Assembly: GCA_036320915.1 (NCBI GenBank)
Contig: JAXBDG010000007.1
Span: 1,116,001-1,180,000 of the forward strand
Direction: 5' to 3'
Origin: Linnemannia elongata
Taxonomy: Eukaryota > Mortierellomycota > Mortierellomycetes > Mortierellales > Mortierellaceae
DNA: 64,000 nt
Shown here: positions 1-11,918 of the stretch, piece by piece
Layout of the letters: each line of letters opens with the position of its first letter
Position numbering within the stretch: position 1 is the stretch's first letter
Made by a program: the position numbers and the translations under genes
Notes under the pieces: model-generated
The model's input: the letters and a program-made list of their open reading frames with translations, nothing else
The model's database searches: none
Told to the model about the DNA's origin: nothing

Positions 1-3
1 AGT

Positions 4-1351
4 TTATTTGATTTGAGTTTTCTTCATGGTCTGAGAGATAACTTCCTCTTCGCTCTCATCCTCCTCCTCAGATGACTCTTCCTCTTCACTTTCCTCCTCA
101 CTTTCTTCTTCGCTCTCCTCTTCGGATTCTTCCTCCGTCTCTTCTTCTTCACTCTCCTCTTCGCTCTCCTCCTCCTCCTCTTCGCTATCCTCCTCGTCAC
201 TACCCTCGTCGCTTCCATCGCCGTCGCTGAAGGCCATCATAGTATGATTCGTGTTGGCGACCATCAGATCATCATCACTGCCCTCGCCATCATGCCTCTC
301 ATTGTGCTCCTTCTCGATCATGGCCAAGTATTTGGTTTGTGCGGCAATAACCGACGCTGAGTCTGTGCATTTGGAGTATATCGACAACAGCTCCCTAAAC
401 AATATACCAATTTCCAAATCGAAAAAAAAGGGTTTCAGTATACTTGCAGTGCCATCGTGAATAACAGTATAATGGCTTTTGTCCCGCCATAGTCAGCCAT
501 TGCGGATCAGAATTTTCCTACTTACGCGTTGACTTTTCTAAAGGCGTGACCCCACTTGAACTTTGAGAGCAACTCATCACCATACTCGTCGAATCCAGTG
601 ATATAAAAACAAGCTGCCAAAGCCTCAACACAGTTCAACTTCCAGGGCTTTCCGTAGTTGACAGGGTTGGTCGCAATCAAGTAAGGTACTATTGTTCGCA
701 AAAATTGAAATTGCTCGTCAGTTAAGCAATTGTAATGAAATGTTAAAAATTCACGCAGAAAAACGAGAGGTTTGAACAACAAAAGTGCCTCCATCCTACA
801 AGAATCCCCACTTACAGAGACGATCGTGTCCAGCGCGCAGCTTCTTGAAGGGCACATCTCCCAGCTTTGCCCAAGAACAGTCGACAACAGCCAGTCCGTG
901 TTCCCTGACAACTTCTCTGTCCGAAGGTGATACTGCCTGCTCTCCATTGGGTCTAAAGATTTCACCAAGAAAAAAAGGCACGTTCGGTCTTAGCGAAGTT
1001 TTGGCGTAGATACCATAGGCACAAATACCTGTTTGGTGTAAGGTTAGCAACTCACGTCATGCAGACTCCACGGAAACGTTGGTTGATTTTGAGGGTTTCG
1101 ACCATGCCCATGCGGACCAGCTTCTTTCCTGAACAGCGCTTGGGATCGCAATGCTCGAAATCCCACATTCCAAGAGGCATTGGGATGTTGCTCCTGACAC
1201 GCTCTACAATTAAAACCGTTTGGATAATGCCATGTATTAGTCATGAGTGTGCAATAACTGTATCGAAAAAAGCCTGCAAGGCGATAAATGTCCCCTGTGA
1301 CAAGGAATCTTTGGCCTTACCCGACTTGGTTTCATCTCCACCGCGGGCCAT
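4..1351 (-). CDS. TSR3: TSR3, 18S rRNA aminocarboxypropyltransferase
   Basis: Five exons on the minus strand: 1351-1321, 1203-1056, 952-816, 688-526 and 394-4, giving 289 residues with all junctions in frame. In the family this enzyme transfers the aminocarboxypropyl group of SAM to the hypermodified pseudouridine of 18S rRNA, a late cytoplasmic step of 40S maturation. Family blocks seen: LGMWDFEHCDPKRCSGKKL near residue 22, then GLAVVDCSWAKL, and YLIATNPVNYGKP followed by CVEALAA and KFKWGHAF. The last exon adds about 75 residues made almost only of Glu and Ser; such acidic tails occur in TSR3 orthologues. The 31-nt first exon starts at the only suitable ATG before the conserved block. The next gene upstream is a small Gly/Arg-rich protein on the same strand, then divergent IMP4. 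Identity is very sure; the first exon is slightly less so. Confidence 0.93.
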
Positions 1352-1470
1352 ATCGTGTGCACTTTCAGCGCCAGCCTCCCTGTTGAATATCGAACGATAA
1401 ATCGTATAGTATGTTAATATCCGGATCGAAAGCGAGTCGACTCGAGCCTTATCAATCGATGGGTAGATAG

Positions 1471-1638
1471 TCAGTCGTCCAATTGAAATGAATACCTATC
1501 CTTGTGGTGGTTGGTATGAGCCTTTCCGCCACGTCCACCTCTGCTACCGCCACGGCCCCTGCCTCGTCCTCCTCCATGTCCGCGTGTGCTTCCGCCTACT
1601 CCGCCGCCGCCTCCTCCTCGTTTGTCGTTCTTGCCCAT
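1471..1638 (-). CDS. 55-residue Gly/Arg-rich (RGG) small protein, unknown
   Basis: Single open frame of 55 residues. Residues 1-7 are MGKNDKR, then a run of glycines and about five RG/RGG repeats to residue 38, ending in a His-rich, mixed tail (KAHTNHHKDRYSFQLDD). I do not recognise the family. RGG-rich segments commonly bind RNA and occur in nucleolar proteins such as fibrillarin and Gar1, so an RNA-binding role is inference only. It lies between TSR3 and IMP4, both ribosome-biogenesis genes, and is divergent from IMP4 across about 245 bp. The frame stays open upstream of the ATG through a (GAAT)n repeat, so that part is probably 5' leader; the ATG at 1638 was chosen because the protein-like sequence starts there. 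A missing second exon cannot be excluded. Confidence 0.5.
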   Translation of the reverse strand: MGKNDKRGGGGGGVGGSTRGHGGGRGRGRGGSRGGRGGKAHTNHHKDRYSFQLDD

Positions 1639-1883
1639 GGTTTGGTTTGTCTGAAAGGTGTTGATGAGATGAATGAATGAATGAATGAATGAATGAATGA
1701 ATGAATGGGAAAGTAAGAGTTGCAGACAACGGTTGCACATTTTTTGTCTTCGCAGCGATCAGTTAAGGGTTTTAGCAGTCACTCTGTTGTGTTTTTACTT
1801 TTTTTCTTTTTTTTTTGTGCCTTCAGCATCGCCCTCCTTTGTTCACTCTTCAACCATCACCACCATCAACCCTATACTCTAAT
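1639..1883. promoter_or_regulatory. Divergent promoter region, RGG protein / IMP4
   Basis: 245 bp between the start codons of two divergent genes. It contains the (GAAT)n repeat and T-rich runs (about 1740-1815). No sharp TATA box is evident. The region must hold the 5' leaders of both genes; the promoter call is positional. Confidence 0.45.
1671..1707. repeat. (GAAT)n microsatellite
   Basis: About nine uninterrupted GAAT units in the 5' leader of the small RGG protein gene. They translate on the minus strand as a fake repeat of Phe-Ile-His-Ser, which is not part of the protein. Confidence 0.95.
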
Positions 1884-3302
1884 ATGGTACAACAACCAAC
1901 AGCCATCTTCTAGCCCTATGCTGTCCAGCATGGACTCATTGCAGCACTCAACTCAAACACACTTTCCTAAACGTTTCACTTTTCCCTTTCATGGACAATA
2001 GATTCGCAGACAGACCCGCCTCCGCCGTGAATATCTCTACAAAAAGTCGCTCGAGGGCAAGGAGAGACAAATCTTTGAGCGCAAGCAGGCTGTCAAGGAG
2101 GCCATTGCCTGTATGTGTCTCAAAGTGAATATCTTTACTCGTTTGATCTATGAGACTTGGAATATAAGCATTTCCTTTATTAACCGTCATTTATATGGCT
2201 GTAACCTTGTGCTTTCCATAGCGGGAAAACCTGTCGCCAATGAATTGAAGAACGAGGGCGCTCAGTTCACAAAGGATCTCCAGTACGACGAGGCTCAGGA
2301 GGGTAAGTGACCGACGAAACTTAACAGGATTGCAACATTTGCAGGAATGCTGTCTTCCACAAACATCAGTCAGACCGAAAACTGACAATACCGCCCCTTT
2401 CCTCGTTGAAAAAATAGCCCCTACCACTCACATTGATGATGAATATGCCCGCGCTGGAGTGTACGACCCTAAGGTCTTGGTCACAACCTCCCGCGACCCC
2501 AGCAGTCGTCTTCAACAGTTTGCCAAGGAGATGCGTCTTGTGTTCCCCAACTCTCAGCGTATCAACCGTGGAGGACACGTCATGAAGGAGATTGTCGATG
2601 CCTGCAAAGCTAACGATGTTACAGACTTGATCATCTTGCACGAGCACCGTGGTGAACCAGGTAATAGGAAACATCCAAAACTCAAGGGAAGGCAGAACAT
2701 AGTGTATGCAGGTTGCCAATATGTTACTAACTTCTATTCATCGATAAAAACTTAGACGGCATGATTGTTTCTCACTTCCCTCACGGACCAACAGCATTTT
2801 TCACACTCAATAACGTGGTTCTGCGTCACGACATCAAGGATCACGGTACCGTCTCGGAAGCATTCCCCCACCTCATCCTCAATAACTTCACCTCCAAACT
2901 CGGACAACGTACCGCCGACATTCTGAAATACCTCTTCCCTGTCCCCAAGGAAGACAGCAAACGCGTCATGACCTTTTCCAACGACAATGATTTCATCTCC
3001 TTCAGACACCATGTCTTCATCAAGACGAGTCATAAGGACGTTCAGCTGGCCGAGGTCGGCCCTCGTTTTGAAATGAAGCGTAAGTTTTTGCATGGGCGTA
3101 TTTATGGCCGTTTTGTATTTCTTTGAACATTTGTCAGTTCTCCATTGTCCAAGGAGCTCCTCTAACATCGCATTTTACATTCGCTTCGATATGGATAATA
3201 GTCTTCCAGATCAAGTCGGGAACGGTGGATTTGACAGACGCCGACACGGAATGGGTGTTGCGCCCATACCAGAACACCGCCAAGAAGCGAACTCAGTTGT
3301 AA
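1884..3302 (+). CDS. IMP4: IMP4, U3 snoRNP (SSU processome) Brix-domain protein
   Basis: Six exons: 1884-1886, 2002-2110, 2222-2302, 2418-2660, 2756-3079 and 3202-3302, giving 286 residues; human and yeast Imp4 are about 290. Imp4 works with Mpp10 and Imp3 in the U3 snoRNP to promote U3-pre-rRNA pairing and early 18S processing in the nucleolus. Seen: the N-terminal basic stretch [14 protein letters not shown], then the Brix domain from about residue 80 with [66 protein letters not shown] and [11 protein letters not shown]. All junctions are in phase. The first coding exon appears to be just the ATG, with the intron starting immediately after it; this is inferred because Imp4 proteins begin M-(L/I)-R-R-Q and no other ATG fits. 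TSR3 next door also serves 40S assembly. Confidence 0.93.
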
Positions 3303-3567
3303 AAAAAAGGAAACAATCAGGAACAAGCAAAGGATGTTGGCAAGGGAAGGGCAAAGGAGGCGAGAAATCGACGTTGTGTCAACTTTGCACTTCCCCAATG
3401 GCCTTCTTCTTCATGCGCCCTGTCCATCTTTTTTCTTTCTCTCGCATTTGCATTATTTTTCATAGAAAACGACTTGTACATTACAGACCTCAAAAACATC
3501 AACATTAAAAAGCCAAAAATGAAAGACATGTATTTGTGTGCATTGTGTCGTAAAAAAATCTGCTATC

Positions 3568-6500
3568 TTATCGGAAGCTGGAGAATGAGGGCTTGTTGGG
3601 GTTGATGTTGGCCTGGCTGGTGCCAAAGCCAGTGTTAGCCTGACCTTGTCCAAAGACGCTACCACCTTGTCCGGCTGCTGCGCCAAAGGCAAACTGGCCA
3701 GCCGATGCCCCGAATCCTCCACCACCTCCTGCTGCGGCCCCACCAAACGAGCCAAACCCGCCAGTGTTATTGCTGGCTCCTCCAAATGCATTGTTGGCTC
3801 CTCCAAAAGCATTGTTGCTGGCTCCTCCAAATCCAGCACTTGCGCCTCCAAATGCAGTATTGCCGCCGCCGAATCCTCCTCCTCCACCTCCAGATCCGAA
3901 TGTAGAGGCACCACTGTCACCAAATCCACCGCTAAAGAATTGATGCGCACAGATATTTTCAGGTTAATACACAGCGTTGGTTTGCAATTATTGGTGCACT
4001 TTACATGTTAATCATGACTTAAACTCTTACCCGGATCCAAAAATGCTTCCTCCTGCCTGCTGATCAAGCGCGTTCACCTTTGATTGAGAAGCAGCAGCAA
4101 ACGCGTTCGTGCCAGTGCTAGCAAACGCTCCAAAGTTGGACTGAGTCGAAGCGGATGCAATTCCTGAAGCTGCTGGTGTACCGAACGCTCCACCAGTGAT
4201 CTGAGAAGGCTGGCCAAACGCCGTTTGACCAAAACCGCCTCCTACCTGTGACTTCTGACCGAATGCCGTACCACCGCCCAGCTGAGAGGGCTGGCCGAAA
4301 GCAGAGCTAGTGCCGATCTGGGAAGTCTGTCCGAATCCAGTACCGGCTCCAGGCGTTGAGGTCTGTCCGAATCCTGTACTTGCACCGAGCGTAGAGGTCT
4401 GTCCGAAAGCAGTACCGGCTCCAAGAGCAGATGTTTGTCCGAAGCCCGATCCAGCGGTTGAGGTCTGTCCAAATCCTGCGCCGGCTCCAGGTGTTGAGGT
4501 CTGTCCGAAGCCTGTACCTACTCCAAGCGTTGAGGCCTGTCCAAAGCCAGGTGTAGATCCGGGTTGAGAGGCCTGACCGAATCCTGAGGCAGTAGGCGCG
4601 GGTGTCTGCGAGGTCTGACCGAATGCTGTCGTGTTGCCCCCGAACCCACTTCCCAAAGTAGACGTCTGACCAAAGCCTCCGCCTGTGCCCCACGCAGAGG
4701 CGGTGGTAGTGGTAGCGGCCGACGATGCAGGAGTCGATGTCAATGCCGAAGGAGCTGCAGCTGCAGCTGCAAACGGCGAGGCCGAGGCACCAGGACCAGA
4801 GATAGAGACTGCGGCAAAGGGAGATGCCGATGAAGCAGGCTGGCTTGATCCAAGGATACTGCTAGAGCCCCAAGCGCTTGTTGGAGGAGCTACAGACGTT
4901 TGACTGGCAGATCCCCAAGATGAAAAGGAGCTCTCGCCCCAAGCCGCAGCTGGCTTCTTGTCAGTCTTAGCCTGCTCGCCACCCAACGACAGGTTGAAAG
5001 AGTCCAGACCTCCTGAGGTTCCCTTGGAGGCCTTTCCGAAACCCAGGACGGGCGAAGAAGGTTCACTGCCGGGCACAGCCTGATCCTCGTCATCGGTCGT
5101 GTTCGAGTCTAATGAATCACGAGACTCCCTCCTTGTGCGAGGCAACTTCACGAATGGCATGTCGAGACTCTTTTCAGGTGCGGCCTTGGCGTCAGGAGCG
5201 GAGCCGAACGCGGGTGTAGCACCAAAGAGGGGCTTGCTGGATGTTGATGAGGCGGCCTTAGCAAAAGGCGAGGCAGTGTCGCCTCCCTCCTGTGCTGATC
5301 CACCAAAGCCAACCTTGGAAAAGTCAAGACCAGAAGACTCCAAGCTCGAAGACTTGGCACCAGAAGTCGTAGACGGAACAAACGAACCTTTCCTCTGAAC
5401 AGCAGTCAGGGCCGACTCCTTGTCGCTATCGTCCCCAGCATCCTCCTCCTCTTCCTCTTCCTCCTCCTCGACCTCGCTTCCATCCTCATCAAAGTCGCCT
5501 TCCTCATCAACCTCGCTTCCCAACTCCTCCTGCTCGTCATCCTGCTCATCCTCTACCTCCGATTCCTCCTGTTCTTCATCTGGCAGGTCCTCCTCGTCGT
5601 CATCGCTCTCCTGAGTTTTCACTGGCTCCCTCGCAGCTGGCGTCGATTTGGGAATTGCTGTAGTTGGTGCCGAATTCTTCTGTCCGAAGGCTGAAACGGG
5701 TGCAAGTGCAGATGCACCAGCTTGTGGGGCGCCAAAAGCAAACGCTGTCGTGGATCCAAATGTGTTGGTGCCTGTGGTGCCAAATGGTGACTGCGCCACA
5801 GGAGCAGCCTTCACGTCAGACTCCTTGGGTTTGTTGGCAGCAGCAGTGAAGAATGCGAAGGCGTCCGCAGCTGGGGCAGATGCGGCAGGGGCCGTCGCTG
5901 GGAAGGAGAAACCTGGAGCAGCCCAAGCACTCTTGGCGGAGGCGTCCTTCTTCTCAGACGACACTGGCTCGGGGGTGGCTTCTCCTTCACTTTGCTCGTC
6001 ATCCTCTTCTTCGTACGGACCTTCCTCTCCTTCGTTCTCTTCTCCATCCTCTTCACCCTGGTCGAAATCGCGCTGGTCGGTGTCCGAACCCCATGTCTCA
6101 GGTTCAGAGCCATCGTCCTCAAGATCGTAAACCTGTCCATCATGCTCGTACCGTGCTTGATTGTAATGACCCTCTTCTTCATCCTCGTACTCTCCCTCGT
6201 CGTCATCCTGAGGCTCGTCTTGCTCCTCTTCACCATCGTCTTCCTCTTCTTCTTCTTCCTGCTGAACAGGTTTGGCAAAGCTAAAAGCTGGAGCTGGAGT
6301 CACCTTGGCAGCTGTGCCCACGGAAGAAGGCACTTGGAATCCTGCAAATCCGGCAGATTGAGGTGGTGTGCTAGTCTTGCTAAAGTTCCACGCTGACTGA
6401 CTGGCGGGAGCAGCTGAGAAAGATGGGGCTGCAGAGAAGGCTGGCGCGGCACCTGACTCTGACTTGGGGAATTGGAACCCAGAGAACGTGGGAGCAGGGC

Positions 6501-9500
6501 TTGGCTCAGACTTGGGTACCTGAAATCCAGGAAAGGTGGGAGTCTTTTGAGCCCCGAACGACATTGATGCCCCAGCGACTGGTGTGGCGCCAAAGTCAGG
6601 CAAAGAAGGAGTGGCAAATGCGGGAGCTGTCTTTGCAAATGTAGGAGCAGTGCCGAACTGGGACGACGTTTGAGGGATTCCGAATGCTGGCGCAGGCGAC
6701 GATCCCAATGCAGGTCCAGACTGGCCAAATGATTGAACAGGGGTGGCTGATGCAGGCACAGACGCAGGCACAGATGCCTGGACGGATGGTGGGGGTGTTG
6801 CTGTCACTGGGATCTCCGGTTGTGGAGCAACAGCGGCTGCGAGGCGCTTCTTCCTTTCGGAACGACGTGGCTCAAAGACAGGGATGAACTCCACCTCCTT
6901 CAACTTTGGCAACACGGAAAGGGGAGTACCTGCAGTAGTTGAGCTGGAGGCATTCAAAATGGCCATGGATTTAGAGTCCGCGGTGAAAACGCGCCGCAGC
7001 TCACGAGCCAAGGCGACCTTGGACTGCTCTGTAGATCGATGTCCAGAGACCGACGAGAAGGATTTCAGATGGAAAGCGTCCTTGTTCTGTGTCGTCACGG
7101 ATCCCTTAGCTGAAACATTTGAAGTCGAGCCATGCTGAGGGCTGATGGACTCTGTGATGGCGAGGTTGTCGAGGTCGTTTGAGAGTTGGTCCAATTCGGT
7201 CTGTCGAGAGATGAGAGCAGTGCTGATGTGACGGATGGAGCGACGGATAGAGTCCAGTGTAGGGGGCTCGGCGTATTGACCTTGACGGAGTTTGTTTGCC
7301 TCGGTGTTCATAGCCTCCACATGTTTCTCCAAGTCGCGAAGGCGACTGTCGATCGTCTAGAATAGTAAACGAAGCATGTGTGAGCTGACATGTGTAACAT
7401 ACTGACTCCAAAATGTTGGCACATAAAACGCACGGTCTGCATGGTTACCTCAATAGTTCGTGTCATGTGGTCTTGCATCGCAGCTTGAGCGGGGTTCAGC
7501 TCGCTTGTCAAAACCTTCTCCAATAGACTAGGATCCTCTCGAGCTTTGAGTAGCTTCCCAATCTCCTCTCGCTTGGTTGTTACTATATTACAGTAAAGGA
7601 AGAAACAGTTGTCAGTCAGTGAAACTCCAGCAGTCTCCAGTGATTGAAAGGGTGAAGCGCGTCGCAGCAAAGTACCTTTGACGAGATCTGTTTGAAGGTT
7701 GGCAAAGTCCTTCGAGACACTCTCAGCCAGGACCTTTGTTTTTTCTGCAGCCTTGATGCGCTTTTCGGTGACCAACATAAACTGATCCAGCTCTCCAAAT
7801 ACATGTTCTCGAGCCCTGACCAGTTCCTCGGTTTCCCTGACGTGGCTATGCAATGTTTTGAGCTCCTCTGTCATCGCAAGGTAGGTGTTCTCGAGCTGCC
7901 TTGATAGTGCATCCATAGCAGCGCTCACTTTGGGCGCGGGAGCGGAGGGTGCATCTGCAACACTCTTCTTGCGGACGATTCGAAGTGGTGGGTCGTTCTC
8001 CTGAAGAATTTTCTGCATAGTGCCGAGTGGTTTTGGGGGAGCAGCTGTATTTTGTTGGAAGGCTGGGTTGGGGTTGACAACAGGGTTGGGTGCGAAAGAT
8101 CTGGATGTTACGCTTGGGGAAGAGGGTAACGAGCCGAATGCAGACGTTGGTGTGCCAAACGAAACCTTGGGCGTTGGTGCAGTGAATGCCGAAGGCGCTG
8201 GTGCTCCTGTCTTAAGTCCTGCTGAAGGGGAAACTCCTGGCTTTGCCGATGTGGCGACAGCAGCACTAAACGAAAACCCAGAGGACGTCTTGACTTCTGC
8301 AGATGGTGCAGCAGGGCTGGTAACAACCTTTGCTGCTGAAGGCGTTGCTGAAGCTGCCTTTGACGCTGTCTTGGGAGTTGGGGTTGCCTTGGCAGTTGGT
8401 ATCGCCTTGGTTGACGAGGCCGCTTGTGGAAGAGCCTTTGGCTGCACCATCGCTCCATTAGGGAGACCCTGCTTGGCAATAGGGAGCTCCAATATGTTGT
8501 ATGCTGAAAGTTGACCATGGTTGTTGTAGACGTATAAAATTGGGGCAGGGGGCACCTCAGGTCCCTCCTCTTCGAGAGGCTCCAAGGGCTTGGTCGCAGT
8601 CAAATCAATTGCCATTCCCAATATGCACGGATCCGACCCAGTAACCATAGGTCTATCAACCTCTGGCAAATCGAGCAACATCCATTCGCCATCCTGACCT
8701 CTCGCAATAGTTGCAATATCTGTTGACGCTGAATATCCCGCCACCATGAACTCTTTGTAGTTCTTGCTCCTATTAGAAGGATATAATCGACATTCTCGTT
8801 TGTTAGATGAAACAGCGTGGTAGAGAATCTTGACAATTGTAACTCAGTGAAGTAACTTACAGATTCTTCAGCGAGGAGGATATGTAGTAGTTGGTTCCGC
8901 AGATATCGTTGGGCATCGGGAAGCAAAGTTCTCTGTATCTAGTAAACTTTGTTGGCTTTGTCTTGTCCTCTTTCGAGATGACACAGAAGTCAGAAATGAA
9001 GGAGGGTGTACCATCGTCCTCTGGTTGTTCGTTGTAGACGACAATAAACACTGATGTTTCGAGCCAAGCAACAGTAGTAACTAGTAACGGGATATTCCAA
9101 AAGTATACGAAGAGTCTGATTAGCTTCAACAGTATCGAAAAAATGCATCCGTCAGAATGGCATAATCTTCAAGAATACTTGCCTTGACGACCATCGTTAT
9201 CTGGATTGGGCAGATGCTCCCTCTTGAGCGCTCCTTCGGGGTCAATCTGGTAAAGACGTCCGTTCTCGGTTCCGCACATAATCTGCTTGCCCTTGCTTGA
9301 CCATGCCATTGCTGTGTACTTGTGTTTGTCGAGTGTTGCCGTAATAGAGCCGTCCTCCATATTGGTCATCTTGATGGTCCTGTTGTCAAGTAGTACTGCC
9401 ATCAGTCCGCCTCGGTCTACTGCTGGATTAGGGCGGATATCCATAACTTCACTGCCAAGATCCAGAATTGCAATAGGCTTGGCTCCTTTGGTCTGTAGAT

Positions 9501-10198
9501 TAAAACCGGTTATGGTTAGTGGTGTGAATATGATGCACTGGAATCCATATGATAAACCTGAGATGTCCACAATGCATCGTACCTTGGCGAGAAGCTTAGT
9601 GACGCTGTACAGATGAATCAGGCCACCTCTCAATCCGACGATGACCGTCAGCTCATCTGCTGAAAGTCTGATATGGCTGAGAGTTTCTCCTGAGATTTCC
9701 ACCCTGGCTGCCTCGTTGTAGTCGTTGGAGGCATTCACTTCGCCTTTCTCAAAGGCCGATCTCAGGGATGACAGTTTATCAATGATAAATCCTACAATAA
9801 ACGATTAAAATTCAGCATTAGTTGACGCACTGATTGATGTTCAAAATGCGCCTCCGTTGTTGAGAGGAACTCATTTTGTTTCAACCGTACCTTCATTCTG
9901 CCCAGCGACAAAGTATCCGTATGTGTTGGAGACGACAAATACGCTGGCGTTGGCGGCAATCTCGTCAGGCAATTGGTCGCTGAGGGTGAGCTCGACAGAG
10001 TTCTTGAGTTGTTTGAAGGCGATGTCCTATGTAACATATTGCAGGTGGAATGTAAGCATTTTGTCTGCGTATGTGTATGTAATTGCAAAAGAAATAATCC
10101 CTATAACGCCCACAGAGAAAGGATGTCTCCCAGCGGTTGTGACGTACAGTGCAGAGAGTAAAGTCGACATCAGCCTCCTCGATCTTTTGTTCCGCCAT
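3568..10198 (-). CDS. Nup214/Nup159-like FG nucleoporin
   Basis: Nine exons: 10198-10148, 10026-9891, 9791-9583, 9492-9183, 9080-8861, 8769-7676, 7582-7449, 7356-4031 and 3931-3568; 1,947 residues, all phases consistent. The protein should sit on the cytoplasmic face of the nuclear pore, where the family's beta-propeller docks the DEAD-box helicase Dbp5/DDX19 for mRNP remodelling. Seen: an N-terminal propeller-like region to about residue 400; a Pro/Ala/Ser linker with a few FG; a heptad-rich coiled coil at about 590-785; then about 1,150 residues dense in FG/SAFG/GFGQ repeats, broken by two long Glu/Asp-rich tracts. In yeast Nup159 the coiled coil is C-terminal; here it precedes the FG mass as in animal Nup214. 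The 9182-9081 intron uses a GC donor. Identity as this family is confident; which name fits better is a matter of taste. Confidence 0.88.
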
Positions 10199-10802
10199 GG
10201 CGAGTCTGTGAGCGATGTGCGACGTGTCCTTGGTGGGTGTGTGCGTCAATCTTCACAGTCAGAAGGGGGTGCAATGGAAGAGAGAGCGAGACAGAGAGAG
10301 GTGTGAAGTAAAGGTGGCAAAGTTGATCGCGTTTCAATTTGACTGAAAGGTAAAAAAACAAGCCACCGAACACTTCGCTCGTGACGCGCGGGTCTGGTGC
10401 CACTTTGGAAAAGAAAAAAGTCAGATCTTCCTCAGTTCTTCTTATCAGATGGAAAGTATCAATCAAAAATTATCTTGAAGTGTGCAGCCCGCGGCGGCTG
10501 CACACTTCTGTTCGACTGACTTCAACAAGAAAGAGATGGCTTTTTCAAAGTCCATTGTTCATGCTCCATGGCCTATCACAGCCTAGACCCCTCTTCATAA
10601 CACCAAGGCGGAGGGTACCACCAACCGCAACCAGTCAAGCCCGCAAGTGGCCGCCCCAAAAGGGGCCACCCGCTATTTTTCACCTCCTTATTTTATCCTC
10701 ATTTTTCTCTCTCTCTCTCTCTTTTTCTATCTCGTTTTCCTTAACTACGTTTCTTTCACACGCACTCCCACTTTTCACATTTAACTCCAACACAACGCAA
10801 CC
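10199..10802. promoter_or_regulatory. Divergent spacer, nucleoporin / SDR, with CT tract
   Basis: 604 bp between two divergent start codons. A pyrimidine tract (about 10685-10740) lies just upstream of the SDR ATG, followed by CAACACAACGCAACC at the start codon, a typical fungal core promoter and leader pattern. No other gene is seen. Confidence 0.4.
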
Positions 10803-11820
10803 ATGACCAAACAAATCATCGTCATCACTGGTGGAAATGTCGGCATCGGTTACGAATGCGCAAAGAACTTGATCTCCTCTCAGGCCAACGTCCATATCGT
10901 CCTAGGCTGCAGGGACAGCTCTCGTGCCGCCGTTGGTGTCAAGAACCTGACCGCCTTCGCTACTCGCGATAACACTGTCGAGTCGAAACCACTCGACCTC
11001 GCCTCCTTCAAATCCACCCGTGCCTTTGCTGAGGATATCAAGGCATCCTTCCCTAATGGCATACACGCTCTCATTCTAAACGCTGGTGTCATGGCCACCT
11101 CGCTTCGCCTCACTGAGGACAAGCGCGAGACTAACATGCAGGTCAACCACCTGTCTCAGTTCCTGTTGGCCCAGCTTCTCTTACCTTCATTGACAGCAGG
11201 ACATGCTGCCAGGCCTGATGAACCCTCCACCGTTGTGTTCGTCTCGTCGTCGTTGCACAAGCCTGGCGTCGGCAAGGGCAAGGGTCCTATCCTGACCATG
11301 GAGACCGTCGATGGTGCCAACGATTTTGATGGCATGGTTGCTTACCGCAACTCTAAGTTGAACCAAGCTCTCTGCATGTATGTTTTGGCAGCCTCTGTCG
11401 ACAGCAAAGTCATTACTGTCAACGCTGTAAGTACTCTTCATCTGTGAAAGTTGCTTTACGCCTCAATGTGAAACCGCGCAGATGTTAACAGCGCATGGCC
11501 ATATTATCTCTGTACTCGTGAACATCCAGGTCTGCCCGGGGTTCATCCCTACTACAGACTTGAAGCGCGAGTCAGGCTTTGCCACTCGTCTGCTAATGAA
11601 CAACGTCCTCGCCAAGGCCAGCTTCGCCACGTCCGTGGAAGAAGGTGGACTTCGTGTCTTCAAGGCCGCCACTGGGGAGAATAGACTCAAGAACGGCATC
11701 TACTACATGGACGGTGTCGAGAACGAGTCGAGCGAGGAGAGTAGAGACCCTACCAAGCAGAAGCTGTGGTGGAACTGGAGCTGCGAGGTCACTGGCCTCG
11801 AATCTCTCTCACAAAAATAA
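10803..11820 (+). CDS. Short-chain dehydrogenase/reductase (SDR)
   Basis: Two exons, 10803-11426 and 11530-11820, 304 residues. A classical SDR-like NAD(P)H-dependent oxidoreductase with a Rossmann fold: cofactor motif TGGNVGIG at residues 9-16, NAG motif (LILNAGV near 97), the serine in VFVSSSLH, and the YxxxK motif YRNSK near 182. The family reduces or oxidises carbonyl/hydroxyl groups; the substrate cannot be read from sequence, and retinol-dehydrogenase/WWOX-like relatives are likely nearest. No signal peptide or membrane segment is obvious. The intron (103 nt) joins VNA to VCPGF in phase 0. It is convergent with the Tsc13-like gene, with 98 bp between the stop codons. Confidence 0.88.
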
Positions 11821-11918
11821 AAACCCGAAAGCGACTAAAAGACGCGATTGATTTTATTTGAACGTATCATACACATATACTGCAATGAATTGAGCGGGAA
11901 AAAACAGAGATGAAAGTT

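Noticed and set aside
1029..1055. 27-nt intron in TSR3 using CAAACAG as acceptor
   Set aside because: Too short and out of frame; the acceptor at 953-954 restores FRGVCMTPNGEQAVSPSD.
1639..1740. N-terminal extension of the RGG protein through the (GAAT)n repeat
   Set aside because: The extension is a translated microsatellite; the conserved-looking protein starts at the ATG at 1638.
5648..6130. Plus-strand frames opposite the FG-nucleoporin
   Set aside because: Repetitive complements of FG and acidic repeats; no independent support.
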